Source: Desmodesmus armatus
Taxonomy: Eukaryota > Chlorophyta > Chlorophyceae > Sphaeropleales > Scenedesmaceae
Length of the DNA: 64,000 nt
Assembly (NCBI GenBank): GCA_007449985.2
Contig: VIIQ02000761.1
Location: forward strand, 186,001-250,000
Direction: 5' to 3'
Shown here: piece by piece, positions 55,047 through 64,000 of the stretch
How the letters are laid out: each line of letters opens with the position of its first letter
How positions within the stretch are numbered: the first letter of the stretch is position 1
Position numbers and translations under genes: made by a program
The notes under the pieces: model-generated
What the model saw: the letters and a program-made list of their open reading frames with translations, nothing else
Databases searched by the model: none
What the model was told of the DNA's origin: nothing

Positions 55047-55944
55047 ATGGCCTCCCTGGCAACTCGCTCCTCATTCGCCTGCGGCAGCTGCGTGGCAGGT
55101 ACATACAACACTATTTGCAGCATTGAACGATGTTCAGTGGCCAGCCAGGCCCCATAGCTCGCTGTGCTGGTCGCATGGCACTGATCGGGCTCTCTTCTTG
55201 TTGCTTGCAGCCAAGCCCCAGCGCGCAGCCAGGCTGGTCGTGCGTGCAGCAGAGGCCGCAGAGGCAGCCCCTAAGGCAGCCCCCAAGAAGGAGGTTGGCC
55301 CCAAGCGTGGCTCCCAGGTGGGTCGGAGGAAGCGACCTCCAAAGACAGCACAGTAGGAGCAGAGCAACATCTTGGCAGAGCAGCTGGCCAGTGTGGGCTG
55401 CAGCATGCACTCTGGAGTCGTCTATACAGCATATTGAGGATGGTTGTGTGCCTGCAGGTCAAGATCCTGAGGCCTGAGTCATACTGGTACAACCAGACCG
55501 GCAAGGTCGTGTCTGTCGACCAGGTAGGAACAGCAGTAGCTGTTGGTGGCAGACAACTGCCCAGATGTTGGACCACATGAAGCAGCTTGATAGCATGGGT
55601 ACCGAGAGGGCTGGACCAGGTGCTGGGCAGTGCTGCAGCGGCGTGATGCTTTTGTTTGATCTGCAGCAGCGGTGGGTGACGACAGGGGCCGGCTGTGACT
55701 GAAAGCTATCAGGTTCGAATCGGCTGTGACTGAAAGCAATCAGGTTCGAAACAAGTTCACACACAGCAACAGGCACAATGGGTGGACCTGGCCCTGGCTT
55801 TGCGTCAGCTGACATGCTGGTGTTCCCCTGTTGCAGAGCGGCATCCTGTACCCAGTCGTGGTCAGGTTCGAGAACCAGAACTACGCTGGTGTGGCCACCA
55901 ACAACTTCGGCCTGGACGAGGTTGAGCCCGCCGCAAAGAAGTGA
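55047..55944 (+). CDS. PSAE: Photosystem I reaction-centre subunit IV (PsaE), nuclear-encoded precursor
   Basis: Stromal-side photosystem I subunit that helps dock ferredoxin and FNR. Four exons close in phase: 55047-55098, 55211-55317, 55458-55523 and 55837-55944, giving 110 residues. A short transit peptide ([15 protein letters not shown] ... ARLVVRA) is followed by an A/E/K-rich linker and then the PsaE SH3-like core: [37 protein letters not shown] and [11 protein letters not shown]. The core is complete and matches the family's usual 60-70 residue length. Exon borders coincide with the strand boundaries (after GSQ and after VDQ). Intron 3 contains a two-copy tandem repeat. No paralogue or other photosystem gene is nearby. 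Confidence 0.96.
55690..55752. repeat. Two-copy tandem repeat in psaE intron 3
   Basis: GGCTGTGACTGAAAGC(T/A)ATCAGGTTCGAA occurs twice in direct succession. Confidence 0.93.
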
Positions 55945-56041
55945 ACTGGTTAACACCATGTGTGTGCAGTCCTTCTTATCCTAGTCAGGTGGGTGCAGTG
56001 CAGATGGTGCAGTGGCGCATATGGCAGGCAAATGTATGCCC

Positions 56042-56110
56042 AGTGTGTAGACACAGTGATTGCATTCAGCCAATGCATCAACCATCCAAGGATGTGAGAG
56101 TCCAAAGTTG
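56042..56110 (-). repeat. Dispersed repeat family A, copy 3
   Basis: Same strand and order as 39801-39872; shares CCAATGCATCAACCATCCAA. Confidence 0.87.
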
Positions 56111-57296
56111 GGCCAAAGTTGGGTTCCCACGCACAGTAAGCACACGTTCAATCAAGAACTGGTAGTGGTCAGGGTGCTGTTGGACATGTTTCCATCGTGG
56201 AACAGTGGCAGGTTGACTCGCAGGTTGATCTTACCTGCAGGCTTTTGATGCAGCGGGGGCTTGTCAAAGCAGACTGCATCACTGCTGTGTGTCCTAGGCA
56301 TGATGTCTGAAGCGTGTGTCTCACCTATTGTCATGTTTGTGTGTGTGCAGGTTCTGGTTCTGTCCTCTCTCAGCACTGGTTGCGAAGGCCGCAGAGCAGC
56401 CCCAGCAGCAATCTTGCAGCACGGTTGTGTGACGGCATCCGGAGCTTTCAGCTCCTGGCACTGGAGTGCTTTCTCAGGGCCACCCCACGGTGTGTGCCCC
56501 TAGTTGCAGCTTGAGCTGCAGGCGCTGTCTGAGAAGACAGCTGTGCAGCGCTGCAGCGTGTTGGTGGTGACAAGCAGCAGCTTCTGCAGCGCCCACCATG
56601 CCTTGTCCTGTCACCCAATGTGTTGCGGGTGTTTTGCAGTGTTGTGTGTTTTTAGGTTTTGAGCGGAGTGGTTTCAGCAGCAGCAACACACAGCTACGTG
56701 TGTAACAGGTTCCAAATCTCTGTGTATGTCTGCAAATGTCCTGTTATAGCTCACTTTGACGGCAAGTGAAATGGCCAAGTTGCTTGAGGCATTCCCTGTT
56801 CCACAGTCACCACTGGTGATACTTCAGCACCAGTTGTCATGTACACAGCAGACAGGGCACGGTGGGTGCAGCAGGCATTGCGCCCTGCCCTGATGCAGGC
56901 TTGATGTAGCAGCGTTCAATGTTCCAGAATGTCTTGTATAAGTGTCCAACACTAATGGATATGCAGGCAGCATGCATAAGTCATTCCAGTCTTGCTGTGG
57001 TTTCAGGCTGACCCAACTCACGTGTACACTGTGCACTTGGCTTATGTAAGGCAGCTGGACAGGGAGTGGTTGTTGTTTCACACAGCCGGTAGAAAGTCGC
57101 ACACAGCAATGATCATGATGGCAAGCACATGTGACAGCGGTGCGTCACCATAGCTGTTGTTGCACTCTGGGAACCTGGACCAGCATGAAATGATTGGCTG
57201 CCAACAGCCCCGGCAGTCACAGAAGCTCATTGCCTTGTTGATTGGCAATTGTGCCAATCGCCTGTGACACAGTGGCGATTTCAATCAACACACTTA

Positions 57297-57328
57297 TTGG
57301 CTGGCTGCACTCCCTGTGTCTACACACA
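57297..57328 (+). repeat. Dispersed repeat family A, fragment
   Basis: TTGGCTGGCTGCACTCCCTG followed by TGTCTACACA; matches one end of the other copies, same strand as copy 1. Confidence 0.7.
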
Positions 57329-57900
57329 GCAAAGTACCCATCCGATAGCGCGTGTAATTACTGTGTTACCAATCCATTAGTCAGGCATGCTTCTTGCTTT
57401 TGAAGCCATGCACTGCATGAACAGGCAAGCAGAACAACACACAGTCTGCGACCATGTTGAGGAAACCAGCACTAGTGACTGATCAGTCTCACTGAAGAAA
57501 CCCTGCTGTGTCTGACAGCCCCCTGCAGCCCCTCGGGCATCTCTTGACTGATTGCAAACAGTCTGCAAGTCTTGGACTGCGCCACGAACATGACACTCAA
57601 CACCACACATGACAACCTCTCAAAGGCTGCCCCATGCTTTGCAGCATGGCGGAGACACGCCTCTGCAACCGTGACTGTTCCTCACAACAGCTCTCACACA
57701 ACAGCACTCAGTGACGTAGCCCACATGGCCACAGCAGCACACATGCGGTGCCCGCTCCGCCATGGTCGAGGCCGCTGATGCTGTCATAGGGCGTACGTGG
57801 CCTGTCCCCACCACTGCAGAGTCTTTTGTGAAGACAAGGAGGACGGACACCCACTGGCTGGCCACACACACAACAGCCGAGGCTGCCGGCCAGTGCGGAG

Positions 57901-58955
57901 TCACTTCACCAGAGGCCTGTCGTGCTGTGTGTTGCTGCTACAGTTCATGGCATGGTACTTATCCATCTCCTTGAGGTATGTAGGCTTCGATTCAGTGTCT
58001 GGGCCGCAAACAAACACATTGTCCAACAAGGCACTCTAGAGGTTAGTCATCAGGGTACAGATGCTACATGCAGTGCTGGCAGCTACAGCTAGTGCTGACG
58101 AGAACACATCAGAAGGGGTGCGGCCTCCCAGCAGCTGCTGTGAGCATTCTGGTGTGTATTCAAGGTGCATCCAAGTGGCATGGCAGCAACACTTTCGAAC
58201 GCTAGGAATGCTGCCAGAGCAGTAGGCGCATTCCACCAACATGGATTATCCCAGCACCACCACATGCAGATGCAAGACCTAAATAGCAGTGCCCTGTATT
58301 TGCACATGGCTGAGGGGATCATCCCAGCAAGAATGAGACCAGAAAAGGTATGAAAGCAGTGCAAGTGTGATTGCAGCCTTCTGCAGATGTTGTGTACATG
58401 GAGGGCTACTAGGGGGGAGCCTTTGGTGATGTGAGACATGCCAGCATCAACAGAGCCACCTGGCCTGCATAGAGATCAGACGACATGGCACACACGTGCC
58501 TGCTGTGCTGCAATAACCAACACCCGCACCTCCCTCCTCCCCTACCTGTCTTACGCTTCTTGGCATCTGGCAGGGTGGTGGGCTTGCGCAGCCCCTTGAT
58601 GATGCTGCCACTTTTCAACACAGAAGGCCTGGACTTGCCAGCGAGGCCCTTGTTACGCAGATGCAGTGGGTCGTCTTTGTAATACCCAGTGCCCTGGTCG
58701 CCTGTTCATATCGGCATGCATGGGCAGGCTGCTGCACTGAGGTGAGGTAGGAAGGCCCAACCGAGGGAAGGGTGCTGCTGGTGTTGAAAGCAGCACAGTG
58801 AAGTACTAACACAGTAACAATACAACAGCACCTGTTGTGAAGACGTAGCCTCCACGAGCGCCGGTGAAAGTGGGCTGGGGTATGAAGAGGGACTGGGTAC
58901 TGCTGCTGCTGTTCTCGGCAACACGCCCTGAGGTGCTGGATTTTGGCTGCTCCAT
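57901..58955 (-). CDS. Conserved small basic protein with GYVF...GYY motif, function unknown
   Basis: Three exons with perfect phase closure: 58955-58832, 58701-58546 and 57998-57901, encoding 125 residues. N-terminal serine-rich tail, then IPQPTFTGARGGYVFTTGDQ and TGYYKDDPL, a basic middle (SGSIIKGLRKPTTL, DAKKRKT, a likely nuclear signal) and a helical C-terminus YLKEMDKYHAMNC ending RPLVK. I have the impression of a conserved eukaryotic nuclear-type protein but cannot name the family with confidence. No membrane span or transit peptide is seen. It is small and complete, and convergent with psaE. Confidence 0.8.
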
Positions 58956-59699
58956 ATCTAACAAAAGCACGAAAAGCCAAACGCCCAGGCAACGCTTGGA
59001 CAGCGGTGCTCAGAACAACAAGCCCAAGCTGATTGTATGCTCAGCAAACTACAAGAAATTTTTTAAAACCTTCCACCGCAGCAGGGTAATACTCTAAGTA
59101 AGTATATTAGCACCCCTGACCGCACCACGGACTCGTCACATCATGCCTTGAAATGGTTTGGGGTTTGTGACTGACAAGTGGGGCCGGACTGGATGAATAT
59201 CGGCACCATCTGCAGACCTGGTTGCTCAAGTGCAATGTAATCAGCAAGGCCGGCTTCATTCTGATGTGTGGCATACACTTTTCCAATACATTCCTCCTGC
59301 TGTGCTGTGCTGCAGTCCCCGGCAGGGCTGGGGCTGCAAGGCGGTGGGCCAGGCGTGCCAGATGAAGCATGAATTCGCTGGAAGGTGATGTCAAAGTTTT
59401 TTCCTGGCCCTCCCCCACAGCAAGAGGGTCTTAATGGTCGCTGATGGTGTCTGACGGCACTTGCAGGGCTTGTCCTGTCCCCAGCCCCTGCTCTGCGTCA
59501 CTGTCCCCCAGCTGGGCACGAAATAGCCTGTCCGCCAGGCTGGGGGGGGGGGGGGGGGGGGCTGCCAGGCAGGTGCAACAACTCTGAGGGAGAGGCGAGT
59601 TGGCAGTCCCCTAGCCCATGCAACCATCATGACCACTATCTGGAAGCTAATCACTCTCAAAGCTTCAGCACACGCCCTGCACAGCACATCACAGCGCCC
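58956..59699. other. Intergenic with a poly-G run
   Basis: Between two minus-strand genes. A run of about 20 G (59542-59561) is present. No gene recognised. Confidence 0.55.
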
Positions 59700-62600
59700 T
59701 CACAACAGTGGTGCTGCCTCAACACATTCCAGCTCAGACAGTTGCTGGGCAAGCCTCACTACAGAGTGCTTGCTCACAGGCTGCAACATCCACCCTGCTG
59801 CTTCCTCATCAACCTCCTCCTGCTTCTCCAGGGCACCACCACCCTCCCGCCCTGCAGGACTTGCCCCCGTCGCCGCTGCTGCTCCTCCCGCCTGCTCTGC
59901 TGCCCCAGCTGCATGCGGCTGCTTGTCGCTGTGCTGGCCGCCTGCATGCTGTCCTCCAGCATCTCCCCCGTCCTGTGGCGCCTGCTGCAAGTGGTCCCAC
60001 CATGCGGAAGGCACCCAACCACAGCCATGCAGCGCGCCAGCCATGCTGCCGACTAGGGTGCCGGTAGTCGCTGCGTAACCCCCCAAGCTCACTGCCAGCA
60101 TCACGGCCTGCTTTGGGTGCTGCCAGTTGACCAAGAGCACCCACAGGGCCAGGGCAGTAGCTTGAGTGGCCTGCAAGGTTCACAGCAATGGCAGGTGGCA
60201 CGCAAGCTGGGTGGTTGGTCTGTGGAGTACTCACACAACGGTGGTGAATGCTGAAGTCAGGACGCCCTAAGTTATGGCATTGAATCAAGTGCTTCCGGAT
60301 AGCAACAGCCACTACAACAAATCTATGCCACAATCACCCCACCACTCTCGGTGTCCACACCGTTGTGCCACTACCACACAAAGTGCAGTGCTAGCAGGTG
60401 CCTGGTGCTAGCGTAGTGATGTCAGTGAAGTGGCACCCCACACCAAGTGTACTCTCAATGTCGGCACTGTCATACACAACATACGTTGCAGTCTTGGTGT
60501 TAGCACTGTCACACCCCACACCCCTTGTACTCTCAATTCCAGCACCGCAACGCCCTCACACACAGACTTTTCTCAGCGTCAGTATCGCCAAACCACCACA
60601 TCCAGAGCACGTGCAATCTCAGCACTTTGTTTCGAAACAATACGCCGATGTTATCAGATTACCATGCCCACACTAAGGACGTCATGCACATACCGTCAGT
60701 GGACACATGCATACATAGTGTGATAAAACCGCATGCATGTCTGCCATGTACTTCAACTGTTCAACACACAAGACACTGTTCTTTAGGGGAAGACAAGTGT
60801 GTGCAACACACCTCAACAGCCAGGTTCTGCTTGGTAATGAGGTTTGCAACCCCTGTAACATCATTCCAAGCCTTCGACCTCCAGAAGTCCGGCCAGCTGT
60901 CGACAGCACCCAGCCCTGCAACACGGGAGCGCCCAGGACAGTGCAGCAACGCAGTTGGCTTACAAAGGAATCGCATGCGGAGTCACACCTGCTGTGGAAT
61001 GTTGTTGTTGATGCTACTAGCAGTGGCGGCTGCAGGTGCCGCCATTGCCCTCTTCAACAGGTGCAAGTTGAGCTCGGTACATAGAGCCAGCCTGCCAATC
61101 TTATCCCCAGCACAATCCAGACGCCATACAAGACACATCCCGCCAGTCATTTATGAGCATATAGCCATTCCACATTGCCGCCAGTAGTGCAAAGTGCTGA
61201 AGCACCTTAGACCAGCTGCCTAGGGACCGCAGGAAAAGAGTGAGAGTAGGGCACACACCAGGGCAAGAACCAGGGCCCCTTCTCAGGCTCCCTACCTTCC
61301 AGCGATGGCAGGCTGTCCTGCAGCAAGCGCAGCATGTCCTGCATGTCTGCCGTGCTGGCAACATCTGACAGGAGGTGGTCCAGCAGCTGCCCAAGGTTGG
61401 TGCTGTCCGGCTCAGACCTGTGATTCAAGTGAGACACACCAGACATATTTCAGTCAATTCAAAAGTGGTTGAACAGAAAATGTGAAAAGTAACAGCGACC
61501 CAGGCAGCAGGCGTATCGGATGACATAAGTCAGCCTGAATAGCACTCCGCTGCTTCAGAGCTGACTTTCCCCAGGTGAAGTCAGCACCCGTGAATTTGTC
61601 CCTGAGGTGATTGGATCATACTGAGGTAGTTGGGGAGCATGCAGGGAAGATGCGGCAGTGACACACAACATACAAACGCATTTGAACTGAAAACCAGTGC
61701 TGTCTGTGAACATCATCAAACCCAGAAAGGCTGAGGATCACTTGACAGAAAAAGTCAAGTCAACCTGCCAGGGGACAAAGGCACACTACTTACAGCATAC
61801 GGCCCTTGCAAGGAGGGTTTCCAGCGCAGCCATTGGTGTTTGTACAGAATGAGGGCGGTGCGGAGTTCCGCAGGTACTCTGCTAGTTCGTACTGTATCAA
61901 GGCTTGCCTCTCAGGCAACGCATAACCTTGCAGCGCCAGCTGGTTACCCTTGGTGTGCCCAACTGCCAGTGTGTAAATGTCATTTCATGCAAGTGACGCT
62001 ACTGGCGCCACCTGCCTGGTGCTATTCCAACTAAAGCACCCACATAAAGCCACTACCAAGTGTGTCTCGCAAATGCTAAGCTGGTACCGGGGACCCAATA
62101 CTCAGGTAGGAACGCATGCGGCCACTCCAAATACCCTAGCTCCTTTGGCGCCGAGGTGTGTGGGGTTGGACCTCCTATGGGTGATGGCTTCAGAGTGAGC
62201 AGACTGCACCTGGAACCATTCCTATCAAAGTATTTCCAGGCCCTATGCGTCGTCGCAATGCTGTGGTAGAAAGTGGTGCTGATCAAGCTCCGGTCCAAAG
62301 CCCAAAGAACCCTACTTGAACCATCAGCGAAGCCCCGATTCTTCTTGATAAAACTCCCAGTCATGATAGTACTAGTGCACAGACGCACCTCATGCACCAT
62401 GCAATGGCTGCTGCCAGGACGGCCGCTGCATCAGCTGCTGTGTCTGTAGGATGAGTCAGCAGCACCGCTGACTCAGCAGCCTCCCGCAACACCTGCACAT
62501 CCGCCACAACAAGCACAAGCACACGCATGTGTTTGAGTCAAAAGAAGTAGGGTTTGGGAACAGTGTGTGTTACCATGCACGTCACAGGACTGGATGCATG

Positions 62601-63777
62601 CGACAGTGCGGATGTTGTGAGCGCTGGTGCATGCAAGAGTGTTGGCACACATTGTTGATACAAGCGTGGGCGACGGTGGGCTTCCGATTGGTGTGATCAG
62701 GTTTTGGCAACAAACCCTGGAGCTTGCACGTTCCACTCACATGCAAGGGTGCTGCCCTGTATGCCACTGCAACAGGAATCACCCTTGCCAGCGCACTGAA
62801 ATCACTCATCCCATGAAGCTGCCTGCATGATCACAACACAGCACAGCACAGCAGAGCATGGCACAGCAGCATGAGCTTTGGACACCATGTGGCAGTCTGC
62901 AAGAACCTAGAAAACTTCAGCGGCTGAGGTGAAGTGAGGTGACGCCTTGTGCAGAGTTTTGATGCCGTGACCACTTTGCATGTCATGTTGACATTACCAC
63001 CTGGTAAAGGCCAGCACCCTTCTGCTATCATGTACCAACAGCACCCAGGATGTCACATACCTTCACCCCACAGTGGGGTCAGGGGGGCCTAAACCTCTTT
63101 AAAAACCTAACCCTGAACCCCAACCCTAAACCCTAAACACCATCACGTACCTAGAGGGTCTGTGTGTTGCAGTGTTGGATGCCCTGCTTGCTGTGGATGC
63201 CAAATAGCCTTCAGCATGCTTGGCCAGCAGGAAGGGATTACTGCCTGCAGGAAAGACATACGCACGCGCCTCATAAACACGGTCAGCACAGCGCCTGGAA
63301 GCCTAGAAACCGTCATCACCCACAGCGGCGTTCTTTGCAAGTCTGTGCATGTGCCTCCGCATGCCTGTATGGCGTCATCAGCCTTAAACCCTCCGTCTGC
63401 TGCCTGACATGACATGCACGCTGTGTCAAGGGCCATGAGGTAGGGATAAGTGAGACAACATGCTTCCTGATCCTTACATGCTTCTTGCATTGCCTGATGC
63501 TTCCTACTGCTTCATGCCAATCCATGACAGCTTACCAGCAGCCAAACCCTCAAGCATCAGCCTGCTGTAAGGTGAATACCACTGCTCTGGTGCAGAAGCA
63601 TCATAACAAGCTGCCATGGCGTCACACATATCAAGTGGGTCTGCAGCTTTGCAGCGCACAACAGACTGCGCAACAGCTGCCATGACCGAAAAGTCGCCAG
63701 TGACGTGGCCGTGCGGCAGGGGGTTTGTGCTGATGTCAAAGGTCCAGCTCATGTCGTGTAGACCGTCTGGGAACATC
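59700..63777 (-). CDS. ADP-ribosylglycohydrolase-family protein with altered metal-binding motifs, N-terminus off the right edge
   Basis: Seven exons close in phase: 63777-63536, 63244-63151, 62795-62741, 62492-62389, 61417-61296, 60915-60812 and 60170-59700; about 396 residues seen. Family features in order: a helical segment (GDFSVMAAVAQSVVRC), GLAAGSNPF, ARVIPVAVAYRA, the LTHPTDTAADAAAVLAAAIA helix, and the C-terminal AVSLGGYAATTGTLVGSMAG ALHG motif followed by VPSAWWDHLQ. Active family members bind Mg2+ through an Asp-Asp-Thr motif near the start (here TGDFS) and GGDxDT near the end (here GGYAATT); both are degenerate, so a pseudo-enzyme like ARH2 is plausible. The last exon adds an ~90-residue acidic, A/G/Q-rich tail not typical of the family. 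The first exon(s) with the GxxxGDAxG start are outside the window. Confidence 0.82.
62039..62226 (+). mobile_element. 5'-truncated copy of the SINE body
   Basis: Shares CACATxxAGCCACTACCAAG, AGCTGGTACCxGGGACCCA, GGTAGGAACGC and GGTGATGGCTTCAGAG in the same order as 26599-26787 but lacks the tRNA-like head. Located in an intron of the ADP-ribosylglycohydrolase-family gene. Confidence 0.85.
63087..63138. repeat. Interstitial plant-type telomere-like repeat
   Basis: Degenerate then perfect CCCTAAA units (ending CCCTAAACCCTAAAC), i.e. TTTAGGG on the other strand, inside an intron of the ADP-ribosylglycohydrolase-family gene. Confidence 0.8.
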
Positions 63778-64000
63778 CTGCTGAGGCGGTAATGCTGTTT
63801 GCCGGGGAATTATTATGTATGGCATGCCGGATAGGAAGCAGTGACAATCGAAAGCCCAATGGGGCACGGCACCACAGCCAGGCGGACAGAGGCACACAAA
63901 TGGTTGCCAGCATGTCAGTCAGCGAGTCAGGATAAGGTGTGTACACATGGACACTGGTGCACGAAAACAGCCAATATATCAGTGTGTGCATGCATGCAAG

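Larger units (their letters stand above)
55945..57900. other. Intergenic with two family A copies, no gene
   Basis: Between convergent psaE and the small conserved gene. No coding exon was recognised. Contains the repeats at 56042-56110 and 57297-57328. Confidence 0.5.

Noticed and set aside
59542..59561. Lone poly-G run as a third G/C-run element
   Set aside because: No matching C-run with target duplication nearby. The same holds for G-runs near 17238, 41532 and 41658.

Overview
This is nuclear DNA of a green alga, read as a mosaic of intron-rich plastid-related and housekeeping genes. The evidence is: many GT-AG introns whose phases close exactly; a nuclear gene for photosystem I subunit PsaE with a transit peptide; a plant-type ascorbate peroxidase-related protein; a plastid-type mTERF; a starch-binding CBM20 protein; a plant-type tandem CCCH zinc-finger protein; abundant CAG/CTG runs; and a short interstitial array of the plant-type telomere repeat (CCCTAAA). 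The species cannot be named from this window. No plasmid, phage, CRISPR or operon structure is present.

Layout, left to right: a CLC anion channel/transporter on the minus strand (C-terminal part off the left edge); a three-exon mTERF gene whose second intron carries an array of copies of the start of exon 3; a small cysteine-containing jacalin-like gene; about 2.4 kb with no clear gene; a small CBM20 starch-binding protein (minus); a stretch with nothing recognised; a 129-residue predicted plastid membrane protein (minus), divergent from an APX-R peroxidase gene (plus); a 14-exon PX-BAR sorting nexin (minus, about 9 kb, introns full of repeats), divergent from TAF9 (plus); a tandem CCCH zinc-finger gene; about 6.6 kb without a recognised gene; a KH-domain RNA-binding gene; a DUF92/TMEM19-like membrane protein; psaE; a 125-residue basic conserved protein (minus); and an ADP-ribosylglycohydrolase-family gene (minus, N-terminus off the right edge).

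Functionally the genes fall into plastid proteins (PsaE, mTERF, APX-R, the small membrane protein, CBM20), RNA/transcription factors (TAF9, KH, CCCH) and trafficking/transport (CLC, sorting nexin). There is no single pathway.

The most interesting material lies in introns: (1) two related non-autonomous elements ending in a G-run and a C-run, each flanked by a 9-bp target duplication, one of them abutting the last 3' splice site of TAF9; (2) repeated local duplication of splice-junction segments in three unrelated genes (mTERF, APX-R, sorting nexin); (3) a tRNA-derived SINE with a 5'-truncated relative 35 kb away; (4) several short dispersed repeat families; (5) two one-base frame breaks next to GGG in otherwise perfect genes, which may be sequencing errors. 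Gene coordinates below run from first to last coding base and include introns. Exon borders were inferred by reading splice signals and checking phase; no transcript data were available.
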